Numbered from the stretch's first letter, positions 1-9,462 are shown. The stretch is DNA of 40,863 bases from Lysobacteraceae bacterium (GCA_031263725.1 JAISFF010000024.1:1-40863), one strand, 5' to 3'. Numbers and translations: made by a program. The notes: a model not told the origin generated them from the letters alone.

Positions 1-89
1 ATGAACGCTGCGGATGAGAGACCAAGGGCGCGCAGATGTGCCAGGAAAGCTTGGGCAAGCCGGGCAGCGGCAGGCTGTGCCAGCTTCAT
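1..89 (-). CDS. Possible 5' end of a leftward gene cut by the window edge
   Basis: On the minus strand an ATG at 89 (an in-frame GTG lies at 107) opens a frame that reaches base 1 without a stop, giving 29 codons. The peptide begins MKLAQPAAARLAQAFLAHLR and looks alpha-helical and alanine-rich. I do not recognise a family. An AT-rich stretch at about 171-214, which reads as TATAAA on the minus strand, could hold its promoter. A run of 29 open codons is easily reached by chance in high-GC DNA, so this is a tentative call that needs the sequence to the left. Confidence 0.25.
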   Translation of the reverse strand, partial: MKLAQPAAARLAQAFLAHLRALGLSSAAF

Positions 90-107
90 TGCCAGCTTCG
101 TTTCCAC

Positions 108-656
108 CTTTCCGCAACCGAGGCGCGGATCAAGCCAACCAACCTCAGGGGTACACCACGGGAAATGGATGCAATTTATTTATAAAACAATATGCTGCAA
201 TAAACATAAGCCAGCCGTCCACTGTACGATGCAAGGGTCACCTACACTGCCCAAACCAAGGAAAACCCCCAACCGCACCATTACTTATGGCCACACCATT
301 TGAGTCGGCATGCACTCGTCGCATCCCACGGTATCCCGGCCTTTCCCGGCTTATCCCACTTCACTTCCGTCTTCTTCCGGGTTCTTCCGGCCCTTTCCAG
401 CTTCATATCAATACTTTTGTACGCGCACAATCTGGTCGCAAAAAATGTATGCCCCCCCCCCCCACCACCTGGTCTGCAGGGACCGCAGTTGGATGACCCA
501 AGCCGTTTGCACAAATGTATCTGGCCTCTTGCAAGTCGGCAGCTTCGGCCACCCGGCCATGACGAGATTCGCAAGTACCGTTTCCATCAAACTGATCCTG
601 CCCCTCGATATCGGACGCCATAAAGCGATACTTTGATCGTTCTATGGAGGTTCCTT
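108..656. other. Non-coding stretch with AT-rich segment, pyrimidine-rich tract and poly-C run
   Basis: I see no convincing gene in these 549 bases. The open frames present overlap each other in several frames and have no recognisable domains. The stretch holds an AT-rich segment at about 171-214, unusual for this high-GC window. It also holds a pyrimidine-rich tract at about 325-405 with repeated CCCGGC/TTCCGG/CTTTCC units, and a run of 12 C at 452-463. A ribosome binding site for the transposase fragment lies at its right end. Confidence 0.5.
452..463. repeat. Homopolymer run of 12 C
   Basis: Twelve consecutive C residues (G on the minus strand) lie in a stretch with no supported gene. Such runs are prone to slippage in replication and to length errors in sequencing. 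No open frame here is convincing enough to call it a phase-variable gene. Confidence 0.8.
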
Positions 657-935
657 ATGCAACGTACTTCTCGTCGCCGGTACACCGATGATTTCAAGGC
701 TCAGGCCATGGCATTGGCCGATTCGGTAGGTCCAGCTCAGGCGGCCAGGCAACTGAAGATGTCGGTCAAGACAGTGAGCCACTGGCTGGCCGCCAAGCTT
801 TCACCACAGACGGGCAGGTCGCCCACAGCAGGACCGACCCACAACCCTCGCAGAACCGCTCTTCCAGCTCACCCCAGGCCACCGGCGGAATTACCCCGCG
901 CCATCGTTTCATGGCTCGCCACAGCATGCAGGTAA
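657..935 (+). pseudogene. IS3-type transposase OrfA fragment (N-terminal HTH only)
   Basis: The ATG at 657 follows a strong GGAGG (646-650) at 6 nt. The first 47 or so residues (MQRTSRRRYTDDFKAQAMAL onward, then AARQLKMSVKTVSHWL) match the helix-turn-helix head of IS3-family OrfA transposases, which bind the element's inverted repeats. After about residue 48 the frame runs into a proline/arginine-rich stretch. It lacks the leucine-zipper/ERDLLKKA-type end expected of OrfA, and no OrfB (DDE integrase) follows. The frame is 92 aa, so it is close to OrfA length only by chance read-through. It is most likely a remnant of an insertion that has lost everything else, or a domesticated HTH protein. 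I see no flanking inverted or direct repeats. Confidence 0.6.
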
Positions 936-1091
936 GCCCGCAGCACGTCATCCGTGTGACCATGGCAGGCAAGCGCGTCCTCATTGAACAGGGCCAGTAT
1001 CGGGGCATCCGGCAAAGCATCACTCGCGCCCCCTCCATTGCGGAGAAAAGATTGCACCATCAAATCCCGGGATCGAACATCTGAGGAATCA

Positions 1092-1124
1092 ACCAAAACA
1101 AACGCCAGCCCGAGAGCTGGCGTT
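1092..1124 (-). terminator. Rho-independent terminator of fba
   Basis: AACGCCAGC (1101-1109) pairs with GCTGGCGTT (1116-1124) around a 6-nt loop. In the leftward direction it is followed by TGTTTTGG. It lies 36 nt past the fba stop codon and closes the leftward glycolytic gene run. Confidence 0.85.
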
Positions 1125-1160
1125 CCCTGATTCCACAATTGCGGAGGCCGGTCCGCTGGA

Positions 1161-2165
1161 TCACTTCTTCCACTGGCCAAGCGCTGCCTGGCCATTGTCG
1201 CGCGCGCGCGCATGGACGGTTTCCTGGGCCTTGGCGTAATTGCCCTTCATGTCCTTGGCCCACAGCGCCAGAGCGGCCTGCTGCATGGCGCGGCCATACG
1301 AGAACGACAGCGGCCACGGATGCTGGCCCAACTGGTTCATCGCGTTCAAGTGCGCGGTGGCGTCCTCATCGCTCTGGCCGCCGGACAGGAACACGATTCC
1401 CGGCAGAATCGCGGGCACGGTGCTCTTCAGGCACATCACGGTCGACTCGGCCACTTCCTCGGTGCCGGCCTGATCCGGGCAATCCTTGCCGGAGATGACC
1501 ATCGAAGCCTTGAGGATGGCGCCTTCCAGCAACACGTTGTGCTCGTACAGGGCGCCGAACAGCGAACGCAGCGTGGCTTCGGTCACTTCATAGCAGGTCT
1601 CGATGTCGTGCTCGCCGTCCATCAGCACTTCCGGCTCCACCATCGGAACCAGGCCCTGCTCCTGGCACAACGCGGCATAACGCGCCAGCGCCTGGGAATT
1701 GGCCTCAATGCAGGTTCCGGTCGGAACGTCGTCGCCGATATTGATGACCGCGCGCCATTTGGCGAAACGGGCACCCAACTGGTAGTACTCCTTCAGACGC
1801 TCGCGCAGGCCGTCGAGGCCTTCGGTCACTACCTCGTCCGGGAAGCCGGCCAGGGGATGCGTACCCTTGTCGACCTTGATGCCCGGGATGATGCCGTTGT
1901 CGGCCATGTACCTGGCGAACGGCACGCCGTCCCGGGTGGACTGGCGAATGGTCTCGTCGAACAAGATGGCGCCCGAGATGTACTCGTTGAGCTTGGGGGT
2001 GGTCAGCAGCAACTCGCGATAGGCACGGCGGTTTTCTTCCGTGTTCTCGATACCGACGGCGGCGAACCGCTTGGCGATGGTGCCGGAGGATTCGTCGATG
2101 GCGATGATGCCCTTGCCCGGGGCCACCATGGCCTGGGCGGTTTCGGCAAGCTGTTCGATGCTCAT
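1161..2165 (-). CDS. fba: Fructose-bisphosphate aldolase, class I
   Basis: Cytosolic enzyme that reversibly splits fructose 1,6-bisphosphate into dihydroxyacetone phosphate and glyceraldehyde 3-phosphate. The 334-aa protein has the class I (metal-independent, Schiff-base) signature throughout. IAIDESSGTIAKRF lies near residues 21-34. The Schiff-base lysine is K219 in ILKASMV, and the supporting lysines are K97 (GIKVDKG) and K136 (FAKWRAV). The catalytic glutamate is E177 in MVEPEV. The ATG at 2165 is preceded by AGGAA; an upstream in-frame extension has no family resemblance. It is the last gene of the leftward run pgk, pyk, fba and ends at a clear terminator. The closest relatives are the aldolases of plants, animals and xanthomonads rather than the zinc-dependent class II FbaA of enteric bacteria. 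This is inferred from motifs, not a search. Confidence 0.95.
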   Translation of the reverse strand: MSIEQLAETAQAMVAPGKGIIAIDESSGTIAKRFAAVGIENTEENRRAYRELLLTTPKLNEYISGAILFDETIRQSTRDGVPFARYMADNGIIPGIKVDKGTHPLAGFPDEVVTEGLDGLRERLKEYYQLGARFAKWRAVINIGDDVPTGTCIEANSQALARYAALCQEQGLVPMVEPEVLMDGEHDIETCYEVTEATLRSLFGALYEHNVLLEGAILKASMVISGKDCPDQAGTEEVAESTVMCLKSTVPAILPGIVFLSGGQSDEDATAHLNAMNQLGQHPWPLSFSYGRAMQQAALALWAKDMKGNYAKAQETVHARARDNGQAALGQWKK

Positions 2166-2366
2166 GGGGGGTTCCTGTGTATGGCAACGGGGGATGAAGC
2201 TTGGGATTATAGCCCGTTGTCCGTTCCGCTCCATTCGGTGCGGTTCATCCGCCGGCGTGCCTGGCAGCCATATCTGCGCCTCGTTTTCATGACCCGGGAC
2301 CGACGCCGACGATATCGCACGCCATGGCCGCTACCAATCATGCTTTGCATGCGCGGTAAAGGCGGG

Positions 2367-3833
2367 TTACAGATCGCCGAGTCCCTCGGCCTTCCCGTCC
2401 GGTCCGATCAGCAGCAGTCGCAGGGTGTTGGTCGCACCGTGGGTCCGCATATGCTCGCCGCTGGTGAAGGCCACCCGCTCGCCCGGTTCCAGCGGGCCGG
2501 AAGCCACCAGCTCCGCAATGCTGTCCCGGGCAGCCTGGCGCGCCGTCTGCCCCTCGCTGTCGTAATACAGCGGAAACACGTCCCGCATCAGCAGCATCTG
2601 CCGTCGCACGTGATCGTGCCGGGAAAAGGCGTAGATCGGGGTTCCGGCCCTGAACCGCGACAGAAAACGGGCCGTACTGCCCGATTCGGTCATCGCCACG
2701 ATAGCGCCGACCCCGATGTGTTGCGACAGGAACATGGTTGCCATCGCGATGGCCTGGTCGAGATGCTGCAAGTTGCGCGGCGCTTGACCGAAATCGATAT
2801 CGGCATGGAACTGGCGTTCCGCCCCGAGGCAGATCCGGACCATCGCCTCGACGGCGGGAACCGGATAGGCACCGGCCGCCGTTTCCGCCGACAGCATCAC
2901 GGCATCGGTGCCGTCGATGACGGCGTTGGCGACATCCAGCACTTCGGCGCGGGTGGGAATCGGATTCTCCACCATCGACTGCAACATCTGCGTCGCCGTG
3001 ATGACCACTTTGTTCCGCGCCAGCGTTTCGCGAATGATCTTTTTCTGCAGCCCGGGCAACTCCGCATCGCCCAGCTCCACGCCCAGATCGCCGCGGGCCA
3101 CCATCACGACATCGCTGGCATCGATGATTTCGCCCAGGTTCTGCATCGCTTCGGCGCGTTCGATCTTCGCCACCAAAGCCGCCGCGCTGCCATGCTGTTG
3201 GGCAGTCCTGCGGGCTTCGCGCATGTCTCCGGCGCTGCGGCAGAACGATACCGCGATGAAATCGGCCTGCATCCGCGCCGCGATGGCGATCAGTTCATGA
3301 TCACGGGGAGTCAGCGCTCTCAGGGACAGACCGCCGCCCTGCTTGTTCAGGCCCTTGCGATCGGACAGGACTCCATCGCTGAGCACGGTGGTAGCGATGC
3401 GTTCGCCTTCCACCGACATTACGCGGAGCTGCACCAAGCCATCGTCGAGCAGCAGCACATCGCCCGGCCCTACATCGCCGGGCAGTCCCGAATAGCTGAC
3501 GGATACCTCGCTGCCGGTGCCCTGACCCGTATCCGCCCGAGCGAGCAGATCGAAGCGGTTCCCGGCCTGCAACGTGATCTTGCCTTCGGCAAACCGGCCG
3601 ATACGGATCTTGGGACCGGGAAGGTCCACCAGAATACCGACTTCCAGGCCCAGACGATCCGCGGACGCGCGTACCGCGGTGGCGCGGGCCTGCTGTATGC
3701 CGGGATCGCCATGCGAAAAGTTCAATCGGACCACGTTCACGCCGGCGCGCAGCAACGCATCGAGCGCGCCTCCCGCATCCGTGGCCGGACCCAGTGTCGC
3801 GACGATCTTGGTACGGCGTCTGGCATTGGCCAT
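2367..3833 (-). CDS. pyk: Pyruvate kinase
   Basis: Cytosolic enzyme transferring phosphate from phosphoenolpyruvate to ADP, giving pyruvate and ATP, the last step of glycolysis. The 488-aa product begins MANARRRTKIVATLGPA, the usual first strand of the TIM barrel. The B domain spans about residues 71-171 after LVDLPGPKIRIG. The catalytic lysine is K223 in VAKIERAEAM, and the metal/substrate motif is VARGDLGVELG (245-255). ATQMLQSM (280-287) is the family signature, followed by the allosteric C-terminal domain. The ATG at 3833 has AAGGAG upstream. The open frame continues upstream but only as antisense-like sequence, so the family start is preferred. It lies 199 nt downstream of pgk and 201 nt upstream of fba, all leftward. 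I cannot tell PykA from PykF type by eye. Confidence 0.95.
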   Translation of the reverse strand: MANARRRTKIVATLGPATDAGGALDALLRAGVNVVRLNFSHGDPGIQQARATAVRASADRLGLEVGILVDLPGPKIRIGRFAEGKITLQAGNRFDLLARADTGQGTGSEVSVSYSGLPGDVGPGDVLLLDDGLVQLRVMSVEGERIATTVLSDGVLSDRKGLNKQGGGLSLRALTPRDHELIAIAARMQADFIAVSFCRSAGDMREARRTAQQHGSAAALVAKIERAEAMQNLGEIIDASDVVMVARGDLGVELGDAELPGLQKKIIRETLARNKVVITATQMLQSMVENPIPTRAEVLDVANAVIDGTDAVMLSAETAAGAYPVPAVEAMVRICLGAERQFHADIDFGQAPRNLQHLDQAIAMATMFLSQHIGVGAIVAMTESGSTARFLSRFRAGTPIYAFSRHDHVRRQMLLMRDVFPLYYDSEGQTARQAARDSIAELVASGPLEPGERVAFTSGEHMRTHGATNTLRLLLIGPDGKAEGLGDL

Positions 3834-4032
3834 CAATCGACTCCTTGGAAACGCAGACTCGACATTAGCCCATGATCGATTACCGGTCCGTAAAGAAGAA
3901 CGGCGCAGCCCGATATGGCCACGCCGGATGAAGCATCCTTCCACTGGTTGGTCAGGTCCGCGTTCGATCCCTGCTCCAGCGGAACAACAGACGGGAAGCG
4001 TGCCGCCTTCCGCCCCGCCCTGAGGCGGCGAA

Positions 4033-5208
4033 TCAGGTGCCGCGTGCTTCCAGCGCCACCACCGCCGGCAACGCCTTGCCTTCCAGGAATTCGAGGAATG
4101 CGCCGCCGCCCGTGGAGATATAGCCGACATCCTTGGCAATGCCGAATTTCTCCACAGCCGCCAGCGTATCGCCGCCGCCGGCGATCGAAAACGCGCTCGA
4201 TTCGGCGATGGCATGCGCCACCGTCTCGGTACCACGTTCAAACGCCTTGTATTCGAATACGCCGACCGGGCCGTTCCAGACCACCGTACCGGCATCCTTG
4301 ATCAACAGCGCATAGCGGCTCGCTGTCTGTGGACCGATGTCCAGAATCCGATCGTCATCGGCCACCTGGTCCACCGCCTTGATCGTTGCCTGGGCATCGG
4401 CGCTGAACTCCTTGGCCACCACGACATCCGTCGGCAGCGGAATCTCGGCGCCGCGTGCCTGGGCATCGGCCAGGATCTTTTGGGCCGTATCGACCAGATC
4501 CGGCTCGTACAGCGAATTGCCGACCGGGAACCCCGCCGCTGCGAGGAAGGTATTGGCAATGCCGCCTCCGGCGATCAACCGATCGACCTGGCCCACCAGA
4601 TTCGTCAGCAGTTCCAGCTTGGTCGATACCTTGCTTCCGGCCACGATCGCCAGCAGCGGCCGGACCGGCTCGTGTAGCGCCTTGCCCAGCGCATCCAGCT
4701 CGACCATCAGCAGCGGACCGCCCGCGGCGACCCTGGCGAAACGGATCACGCCATGGGTCGAGGCCTGCGCACGATGCGCAGTACCGAAGGCATCCATCAC
4801 AAAGACATCACACAATGCCGCGTACTGCTTTGCCAGAGCTTCGTCGTCCTTGCCCTCGCCGACGTTCATGCGGCAGTTTTCCAGCAGAACGACCTGGCCC
4901 GGCTGCACTTGCACGCCACCCACCCAGTCCTTGACCAGAGGCACGTCCCGACCCAGCAATTCGGACAGCCGCGCGGCCACCGGCGCCAGTGATTCGGCTT
5001 CGCTCCAGACGCCTTCCTTGGGCCGCCCCAGATGCGACATCACCATGACGGCGGCGCCCTTTTCCAGCGCCTGCTTCAGCGTCGGCAGCGACGCCAGAAT
5101 GCGCTGCTCGGAGGTGATCCGTCCGTTTTCGATCGGCACATTCAGATCTTGACGGATCAGAGTGCGCTTGCCGGCAAGGTCGAGATCGTTCATGCGTAGG
5201 ATGGCCAT
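4033..5208 (-). CDS. pgk: Phosphoglycerate kinase
   Basis: Cytosolic glycolytic enzyme that transfers phosphate between 1,3-bisphosphoglycerate and ADP. The 391-aa protein begins [20 protein letters not shown] and continues into the substrate-binding DLNVP, with D21 and N23. SHLGRPKEG (58-66) is the conserved helix-capping loop. The C-terminal nucleotide domain shows WNGPVGVFE, then [13 protein letters not shown] and the [13 protein letters not shown] end motif. The ATG at 5208 has TGGAG upstream and agrees with the E. coli-type N-terminus, so the later MNDLDL methionine is not preferred. It is transcribed leftward ahead of pyk and fba. The gene to its right (DUF3999) ends 76 nt upstream, so read-through from that pair is possible. 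Confidence 0.96.
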   Translation of the reverse strand: MAILRMNDLDLAGKRTLIRQDLNVPIENGRITSEQRILASLPTLKQALEKGAAVMVMSHLGRPKEGVWSEAESLAPVAARLSELLGRDVPLVKDWVGGVQVQPGQVVLLENCRMNVGEGKDDEALAKQYAALCDVFVMDAFGTAHRAQASTHGVIRFARVAAGGPLLMVELDALGKALHEPVRPLLAIVAGSKVSTKLELLTNLVGQVDRLIAGGGIANTFLAAAGFPVGNSLYEPDLVDTAQKILADAQARGAEIPLPTDVVVAKEFSADAQATIKAVDQVADDDRILDIGPQTASRYALLIKDAGTVVWNGPVGVFEYKAFERGTETVAHAIAESSAFSIAGGGDTLAAVEKFGIAKDVGYISTGGGAFLEFLEGKALPAVVALEARGT

Positions 5209-5284
5209 GCGGATACTCCATTGGGGATCGCGTTATTGTCGACGCTTGTCCTCCTTGCGGCAAACGCGCGCGGAACTTTCCGTG

Positions 5285-6685
5285 TCAGCCGGATGCTTCT
5301 CCCGGTTTGCGTAACAGGCTGATCGCGAATCCGGTCACGACCAGCGCGGCGGCGATCAACAGGCCCCAGAGCAACCAGGTCTTCCAGTCACGGGGCGATG
5401 ACGGAGGCTGCAATGCAGCCTGCGCCGACAGGACTTCCGGTTCCCCGAGGCGAGCTTCCTGCGGTTTCCAGTCGTCTCCGTTCTTTTGTCGCAATGCGGT
5501 CACGGTCTGCGGCAATGTCGAAGCGGCCCTCTGTGCCTTGGCGCTGCCTGTCGCCAACGAATAGGGAGCTTCGCCCTGAGTCAGAAACAAGATTGCCTCC
5601 GGGTGATATCCCAACCGCAGCACCGGCAGCTGATCGCCGCTCATGGGCGTGAGCGCCGAAAGACGCCATTGATGATCGCGCCGCATATCCAGCAACGGCT
5701 GCGCAGCGGAACGCTCCGCATTGCCGTCGCTGCGTACGCCATAAACCATCCATGGCCTGGCGGCATGGCGCCAGGCAGCTTCATCGCCATCGCGGCTGTA
5801 CAAAGTCCACTCGTTGGCATTGTTGTCGGCAAAAGCCAGGTCGGCCAACTCGATCGGGAAGCGCCCTTGCATATGGAACTGGATATATGTCTGGCCTTGC
5901 TCCTGCACCCATTGCCCGTGCAGCTCACGCCATAACACGTCCGACGCTGCCGGCGCGGACGAAGGCTTGGACTCCGCAGTCACCCGGGTCAAGCGCAGGC
6001 TGCCGTTTCCGTCCTGCGGCCGCAGCCGCAAGTAGTGATAATTGCTGTCCAGCTCGATCCGGTCCTGTCGCAGATGCTCGCCGTTGCGGGTCAGATCCAG
6101 CAGCAGCGCTCCCCGTTCGAGTTCATGCCAGTTGCGCAGATCATCGCTGCCGTCGATTCGCAGGTACTGTTCGAACGGCCTCGCATCGCTGGTCCAATCC
6201 AATACCAGCGCCTGGATGGGTTGGCGAAAAGCGGAAGCATCGACCAGCCAGCCGCCAGGCTTGGCGGCGCCATCAGTGGATGCAATCACCCGCGTATTGA
6301 TCGACTGAACGCGGCCATCGTGATTGCGCTCTACCAGCAGGGTGATGTCTTCGCCGTTTCCAGCGGCGGGAGACGCCGGCAAATCGAACCATGGCAAGGT
6401 CCCGCTCGTTGAAGGAACGGCCACCGAACCCACGACCGGTTTGGTCAGCATCGCGGGCAGCGACTGCCCCTGTGCGTTGAATACTTCCACATCGCCCAGA
6501 TCGCGGCGATATGCCGTCTCATAGACCTCCGGGGTCAACGTCACCTGATACACGCTGTCACCATCGGCAGCGAGTTCCAGGCTCCATTGCTGCGCATAGT
6601 CCGCACGGGAACCGGCAACCGCCAGTCCCGCACAGGAGATCAATACCAGCGCCGACCAGCGCCCGATACCCCTGTACATGTTCAT
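5285..6685 (-). CDS. DUF3999 family envelope protein
   Basis: Protein of unknown function, 466 aa from ATG 6685. It has a signal peptide (SALVLISCAGLAVAGSRA, about residues 11-28), a long soluble part predicted to lie in the periplasm, and one C-terminal membrane segment (about 435-458, WLLWGLLIAAALVVTGFAI) followed by a short basic tail. The domain content fits DUF3999, which is often encoded next to DUF2339, as here. Its ATG overlaps the stop of the DUF2339 gene as ATGA (6682-6685) behind an AGGAGG, so the two are translationally coupled. An upstream in-frame extension to 6745 lies inside the neighbouring gene and is not preferred. The middle is rich in beta-strand-like, aromatic residues, consistent with a sugar- or peptide-binding module, but I cannot assign one. 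The family match is from memory. Confidence 0.75.
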   Translation of the reverse strand: MNMYRGIGRWSALVLISCAGLAVAGSRADYAQQWSLELAADGDSVYQVTLTPEVYETAYRRDLGDVEVFNAQGQSLPAMLTKPVVGSVAVPSTSGTLPWFDLPASPAAGNGEDITLLVERNHDGRVQSINTRVIASTDGAAKPGGWLVDASAFRQPIQALVLDWTSDARPFEQYLRIDGSDDLRNWHELERGALLLDLTRNGEHLRQDRIELDSNYHYLRLRPQDGNGSLRLTRVTAESKPSSAPAASDVLWRELHGQWVQEQGQTYIQFHMQGRFPIELADLAFADNNANEWTLYSRDGDEAAWRHAARPWMVYGVRSDGNAERSAAQPLLDMRRDHQWRLSALTPMSGDQLPVLRLGYHPEAILFLTQGEAPYSLATGSAKAQRAASTLPQTVTALRQKNGDDWKPQEARLGEPEVLSAQAALQPPSSPRDWKTWLLWGLLIAAALVVTGFAISLLRKPGEASG

Positions 6686-9414
6686 GCCCCCTCCTTTTTT
6701 TCGCTTCGTGGCGGTGCCGGGGCGAAATAACCCACGGTCACGCACAACATGCCGTATGCGATGAAGGAAGCGATTCCCAACGCATTACCCAGATTGCCGC
6801 GATCGATCAAGGCCAGTTTGCCGAGCACGATCGCCATCAGCACCGCACCAGCCAGCCATATCGCCCGTTGCCCCCTGCGCGAACCGATCACCCATCCCAG
6901 CACGCCGAGGATGCTCCAGACCACCGTCAGACTGGTCTGGGCCAGCACACTGGAAGGCAGTGACGGACTCCACGCTTCGCCTCCCCAATGATGCACCGCT
7001 CGCAATGTCATGAAACTGATCAACAGAAAGCCCGCGGCGGCCGGCATTTCCCAGCGTGCCCGCCCCGGTTCCTGGCCCACGGCCCTGCCAGTGACGACCC
7101 ACATGCCCAGGACCAACACGGCGACCAGCATCAGCTCCATCGGGTTGACCAGGGGAACCCATGGCAACGGTGCGCTCCCTCCGGCCAGCTTCAGCGCAAC
7201 GAACCACCAGAGCCCTGCCACGGTCAACAGCACCCATTGCAAGGGCCTGCGCAGCGAATCGAATGTGGATCCTAGCGGCAGGGTGAGCCAGTTCCAGCGG
7301 AACAGGGACAGCACCAGCACGATGCACCAGGGCAGGACCCAACCCGCGGCGCACCAGCCTTCGTCCAGATCGAAGCGCTCGCCCATCCAGGCCAGCAACA
7401 ACGAAAACGATAGTGGCCATACCAGCCACCAAGCGAATTGCGCGCCCTTGGCTACCGGGACATTGCCGCTGCGCAGACACCACAGGCTGCGGATTCCGAG
7501 TACGCCATAAGCCAGCCATGCCCAGAGGCCATTACCCGCAAATGGCTGCCCATACATCCCGGTCTGGATCAGAGCCACAGGCAGCGCGAGAGCCAAAGCC
7601 GACAATGAGGTCAACCCCAATGCCAAGGCAGGACGCCATCGGCATGCTTCCGCCGCCAACCAACCTGTCAGCGCCACGAATCCCAACGTCGCATGCAACA
7701 TGTCCCCACGCGGCACGAAGACATAGATTTCATGCAAACCGTTGCCGACCCACCACAGCATTCCCCACAGATACAGCAGCGTGGCGGGAATGTTGAACCT
7801 TTGCTCCCGGTAGCACCACGCACCCGTCCATCCCGACAAGGTGATCAGCAGAGCACTGACGAAAGCAGGATTGAGTACTGCCCATTCACCGCTGAATGCG
7901 GGCACTGTATCGGCACTTGCCACCATGAACGCAACCGCCGCCGCCAGTTGCAGGAGTACGCCACCGACCCGGTACAGCCATTGCCGCTGGCGCAGGCCGA
8001 GCCAGATCAACACCGTACCTTCCACTGCAAACATGCCCGCCGTGATCCTCGCCGACAAGGCAAGAGGCACCGCCAGCGTCGCGAAACCGATCGCCAGTGC
8101 GGCATAGGACTGGACCAGCAACGTGTGACCCCGGCGTGACCGCAACCAGACGGACAATGCGATGTAGATCGCCGCCAGCGCTATGGCGCTGAATGCCAGC
8201 AGCATCCGCTCATCATGCAGCATCCCCGCCTGCAGCAGGAACGCGACCGGAGGTGTCACGAATATGAGGCAACGATCCGCCAGATCGATACGCTGCTTCG
8301 CTTGCATCACGGCATTGATGACCGGAATCAGCAGGTAGAAGCAGAAGAACAGAATCAGGAAAGGTTCGGTACTCGCGAACTGCGATGGGAGATAGCGCGT
8401 GACTCCCCAAACCGTGCCGATGCCGAACGTGAACACGAATCCAAGCAGGTTGAGCCCGTGCCATGTCCGCTTCCAGGCAATGCCGAATATGGCCGCATTC
8501 AGAATCGCATAGTACGAGAACAAGGCGACATGATTGCCGCTGTCGGTGGATAGCCAGATCGGAGCCAAGAATCCCGCCAATATCGCGGATACCGCTAACG
8601 CTCTGGCGTTTTGCAACACCGCCAATATCCCGGCGGCGAAGACCAGAACGACACTCAACCCGAACGCCGCCGGCAAGGGAATCAACTTGTACAGCTTGAA
8701 TGCGGCGAAGACCGTCAACAGCAGGACGCCTATCGCACCGCCCTGCAGGCTCAACGCGAATCCCCGATGCCGTTCGCGTTTGCTCCACGCGAACAGCAAT
8801 GCGCCGAGCGCCGCAGCGGAAACCGTGGCCAGACGCAGCTCGATCGGGAATACCAGCCAGCCTTGATCGCTGACGTATTTCAGCAATGCGGCAACGCCTG
8901 CGAACAGCACCAGCACACCGATCTTCACCGGGACATTGCCCTCGGTGAACCAGCGTTTCATTGCTGAAAAAGCCCAACTCGCCAGATCTGGTGCCTCGGG
9001 CTCCCGCGGCGCAGGCGGTACCCATTGAGTCGTTTCCTCTGGCGCGTGATGTTCGAGGGTTTCCAGGCGTGGCAATGGCGGCGGCGTACTGGCCGCCGGT
9101 ACGGGTTCCGGTACCGATTCATTGCGAACCACCACCACGGGCGGTTCCGGAACGTGGACAGATGTCGGCGGCGGAGCCTGCGCAGCGGACGTATCGCTTT
9201 GCTGGTACCGGTTCGAATCCTGGACAGAAGATTCCGTCGGCCTCAGGGCACTTTGCGCTGCGGCTTGCCGATGGACATGATGTTCCAATGCCCCTACACG
9301 GCGCTTCAAGCCGGCGAGCGAAACCAGCACCCCAATCAGCAGAGCCGAGGCTACCGCCAGCGCCAGTACCAGCACCATTATCAGAAATCGCGTCAAATAC
9401 CACTCACCCATCAT
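6682..9414 (-). CDS. DUF2339 family polytopic membrane protein
   Basis: A 910-aa inner-membrane protein of unknown function. An N-terminal membrane helix (about residues 8-35) is followed by a short coil (KRRVGALEHHVHRQ) and a proline-rich linker (about 80-145). From about residue 160 (GNVPVKIGVLVLFAGVAALL) to the end there is a long chain of hydrophobic helices, about twenty or more. Motifs typical of DUF2339 include the ELRLATVSA stretch, FALSLQGGAIGVLLLTVFAA and SGNHVALFSYYAILNA. Two ATG codons stand in tandem at 9414 and 9411, behind AGGGGGAA. It is coupled by ATGA to the DUF3999 gene. A terminator-like hairpin after gap and two inverted repeats in the 9415-9683 leader suggest the pair has its own promoter. 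Known association: DUF2339 with DUF3999. Function is not known. Confidence 0.8.
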   Translation of the reverse strand: MMGEWYLTRFLIMVLVLALAVASALLIGVLVSLAGLKRRVGALEHHVHRQAAAQSALRPTESSVQDSNRYQQSDTSAAQAPPPTSVHVPEPPVVVVRNESVPEPVPAASTPPPLPRLETLEHHAPEETTQWVPPAPREPEAPDLASWAFSAMKRWFTEGNVPVKIGVLVLFAGVAALLKYVSDQGWLVFPIELRLATVSAAALGALLFAWSKRERHRGFALSLQGGAIGVLLLTVFAAFKLYKLIPLPAAFGLSVVLVFAAGILAVLQNARALAVSAILAGFLAPIWLSTDSGNHVALFSYYAILNAAIFGIAWKRTWHGLNLLGFVFTFGIGTVWGVTRYLPSQFASTEPFLILFFCFYLLIPVINAVMQAKQRIDLADRCLIFVTPPVAFLLQAGMLHDERMLLAFSAIALAAIYIALSVWLRSRRGHTLLVQSYAALAIGFATLAVPLALSARITAGMFAVEGTVLIWLGLRQRQWLYRVGGVLLQLAAAVAFMVASADTVPAFSGEWAVLNPAFVSALLITLSGWTGAWCYREQRFNIPATLLYLWGMLWWVGNGLHEIYVFVPRGDMLHATLGFVALTGWLAAEACRWRPALALGLTSLSALALALPVALIQTGMYGQPFAGNGLWAWLAYGVLGIRSLWCLRSGNVPVAKGAQFAWWLVWPLSFSLLLAWMGERFDLDEGWCAAGWVLPWCIVLVLSLFRWNWLTLPLGSTFDSLRRPLQWVLLTVAGLWWFVALKLAGGSAPLPWVPLVNPMELMLVAVLVLGMWVVTGRAVGQEPGRARWEMPAAAGFLLISFMTLRAVHHWGGEAWSPSLPSSVLAQTSLTVVWSILGVLGWVIGSRRGQRAIWLAGAVLMAIVLGKLALIDRGNLGNALGIASFIAYGMLCVTVGYFAPAPPRSEKKEGA

Positions 9415-9462
9415 GGTTCCCCCTGTAGGCCAACATTCCAGTCACGACTACCGGCGCCCGTT

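Noticed and set aside
869-1213. Leftward 114-codon open frame downstream of fba
   Set aside because: It overlaps the fba terminator and the end of fba, and has no family resemblance or ribosome binding site.
1212-3875. An 887-codon rightward open frame across fba and pyk
   Set aside because: It lies antisense to two clearly recognised genes, has no family motifs and reflects high-GC codon structure of the opposite strand.
9205-9225. GGTTCGAATCC, a tRNA T-loop-like sequence
   Set aside because: It lies inside the DUF2339 coding region (linker part) and no acceptor or anticodon stem is found around it.
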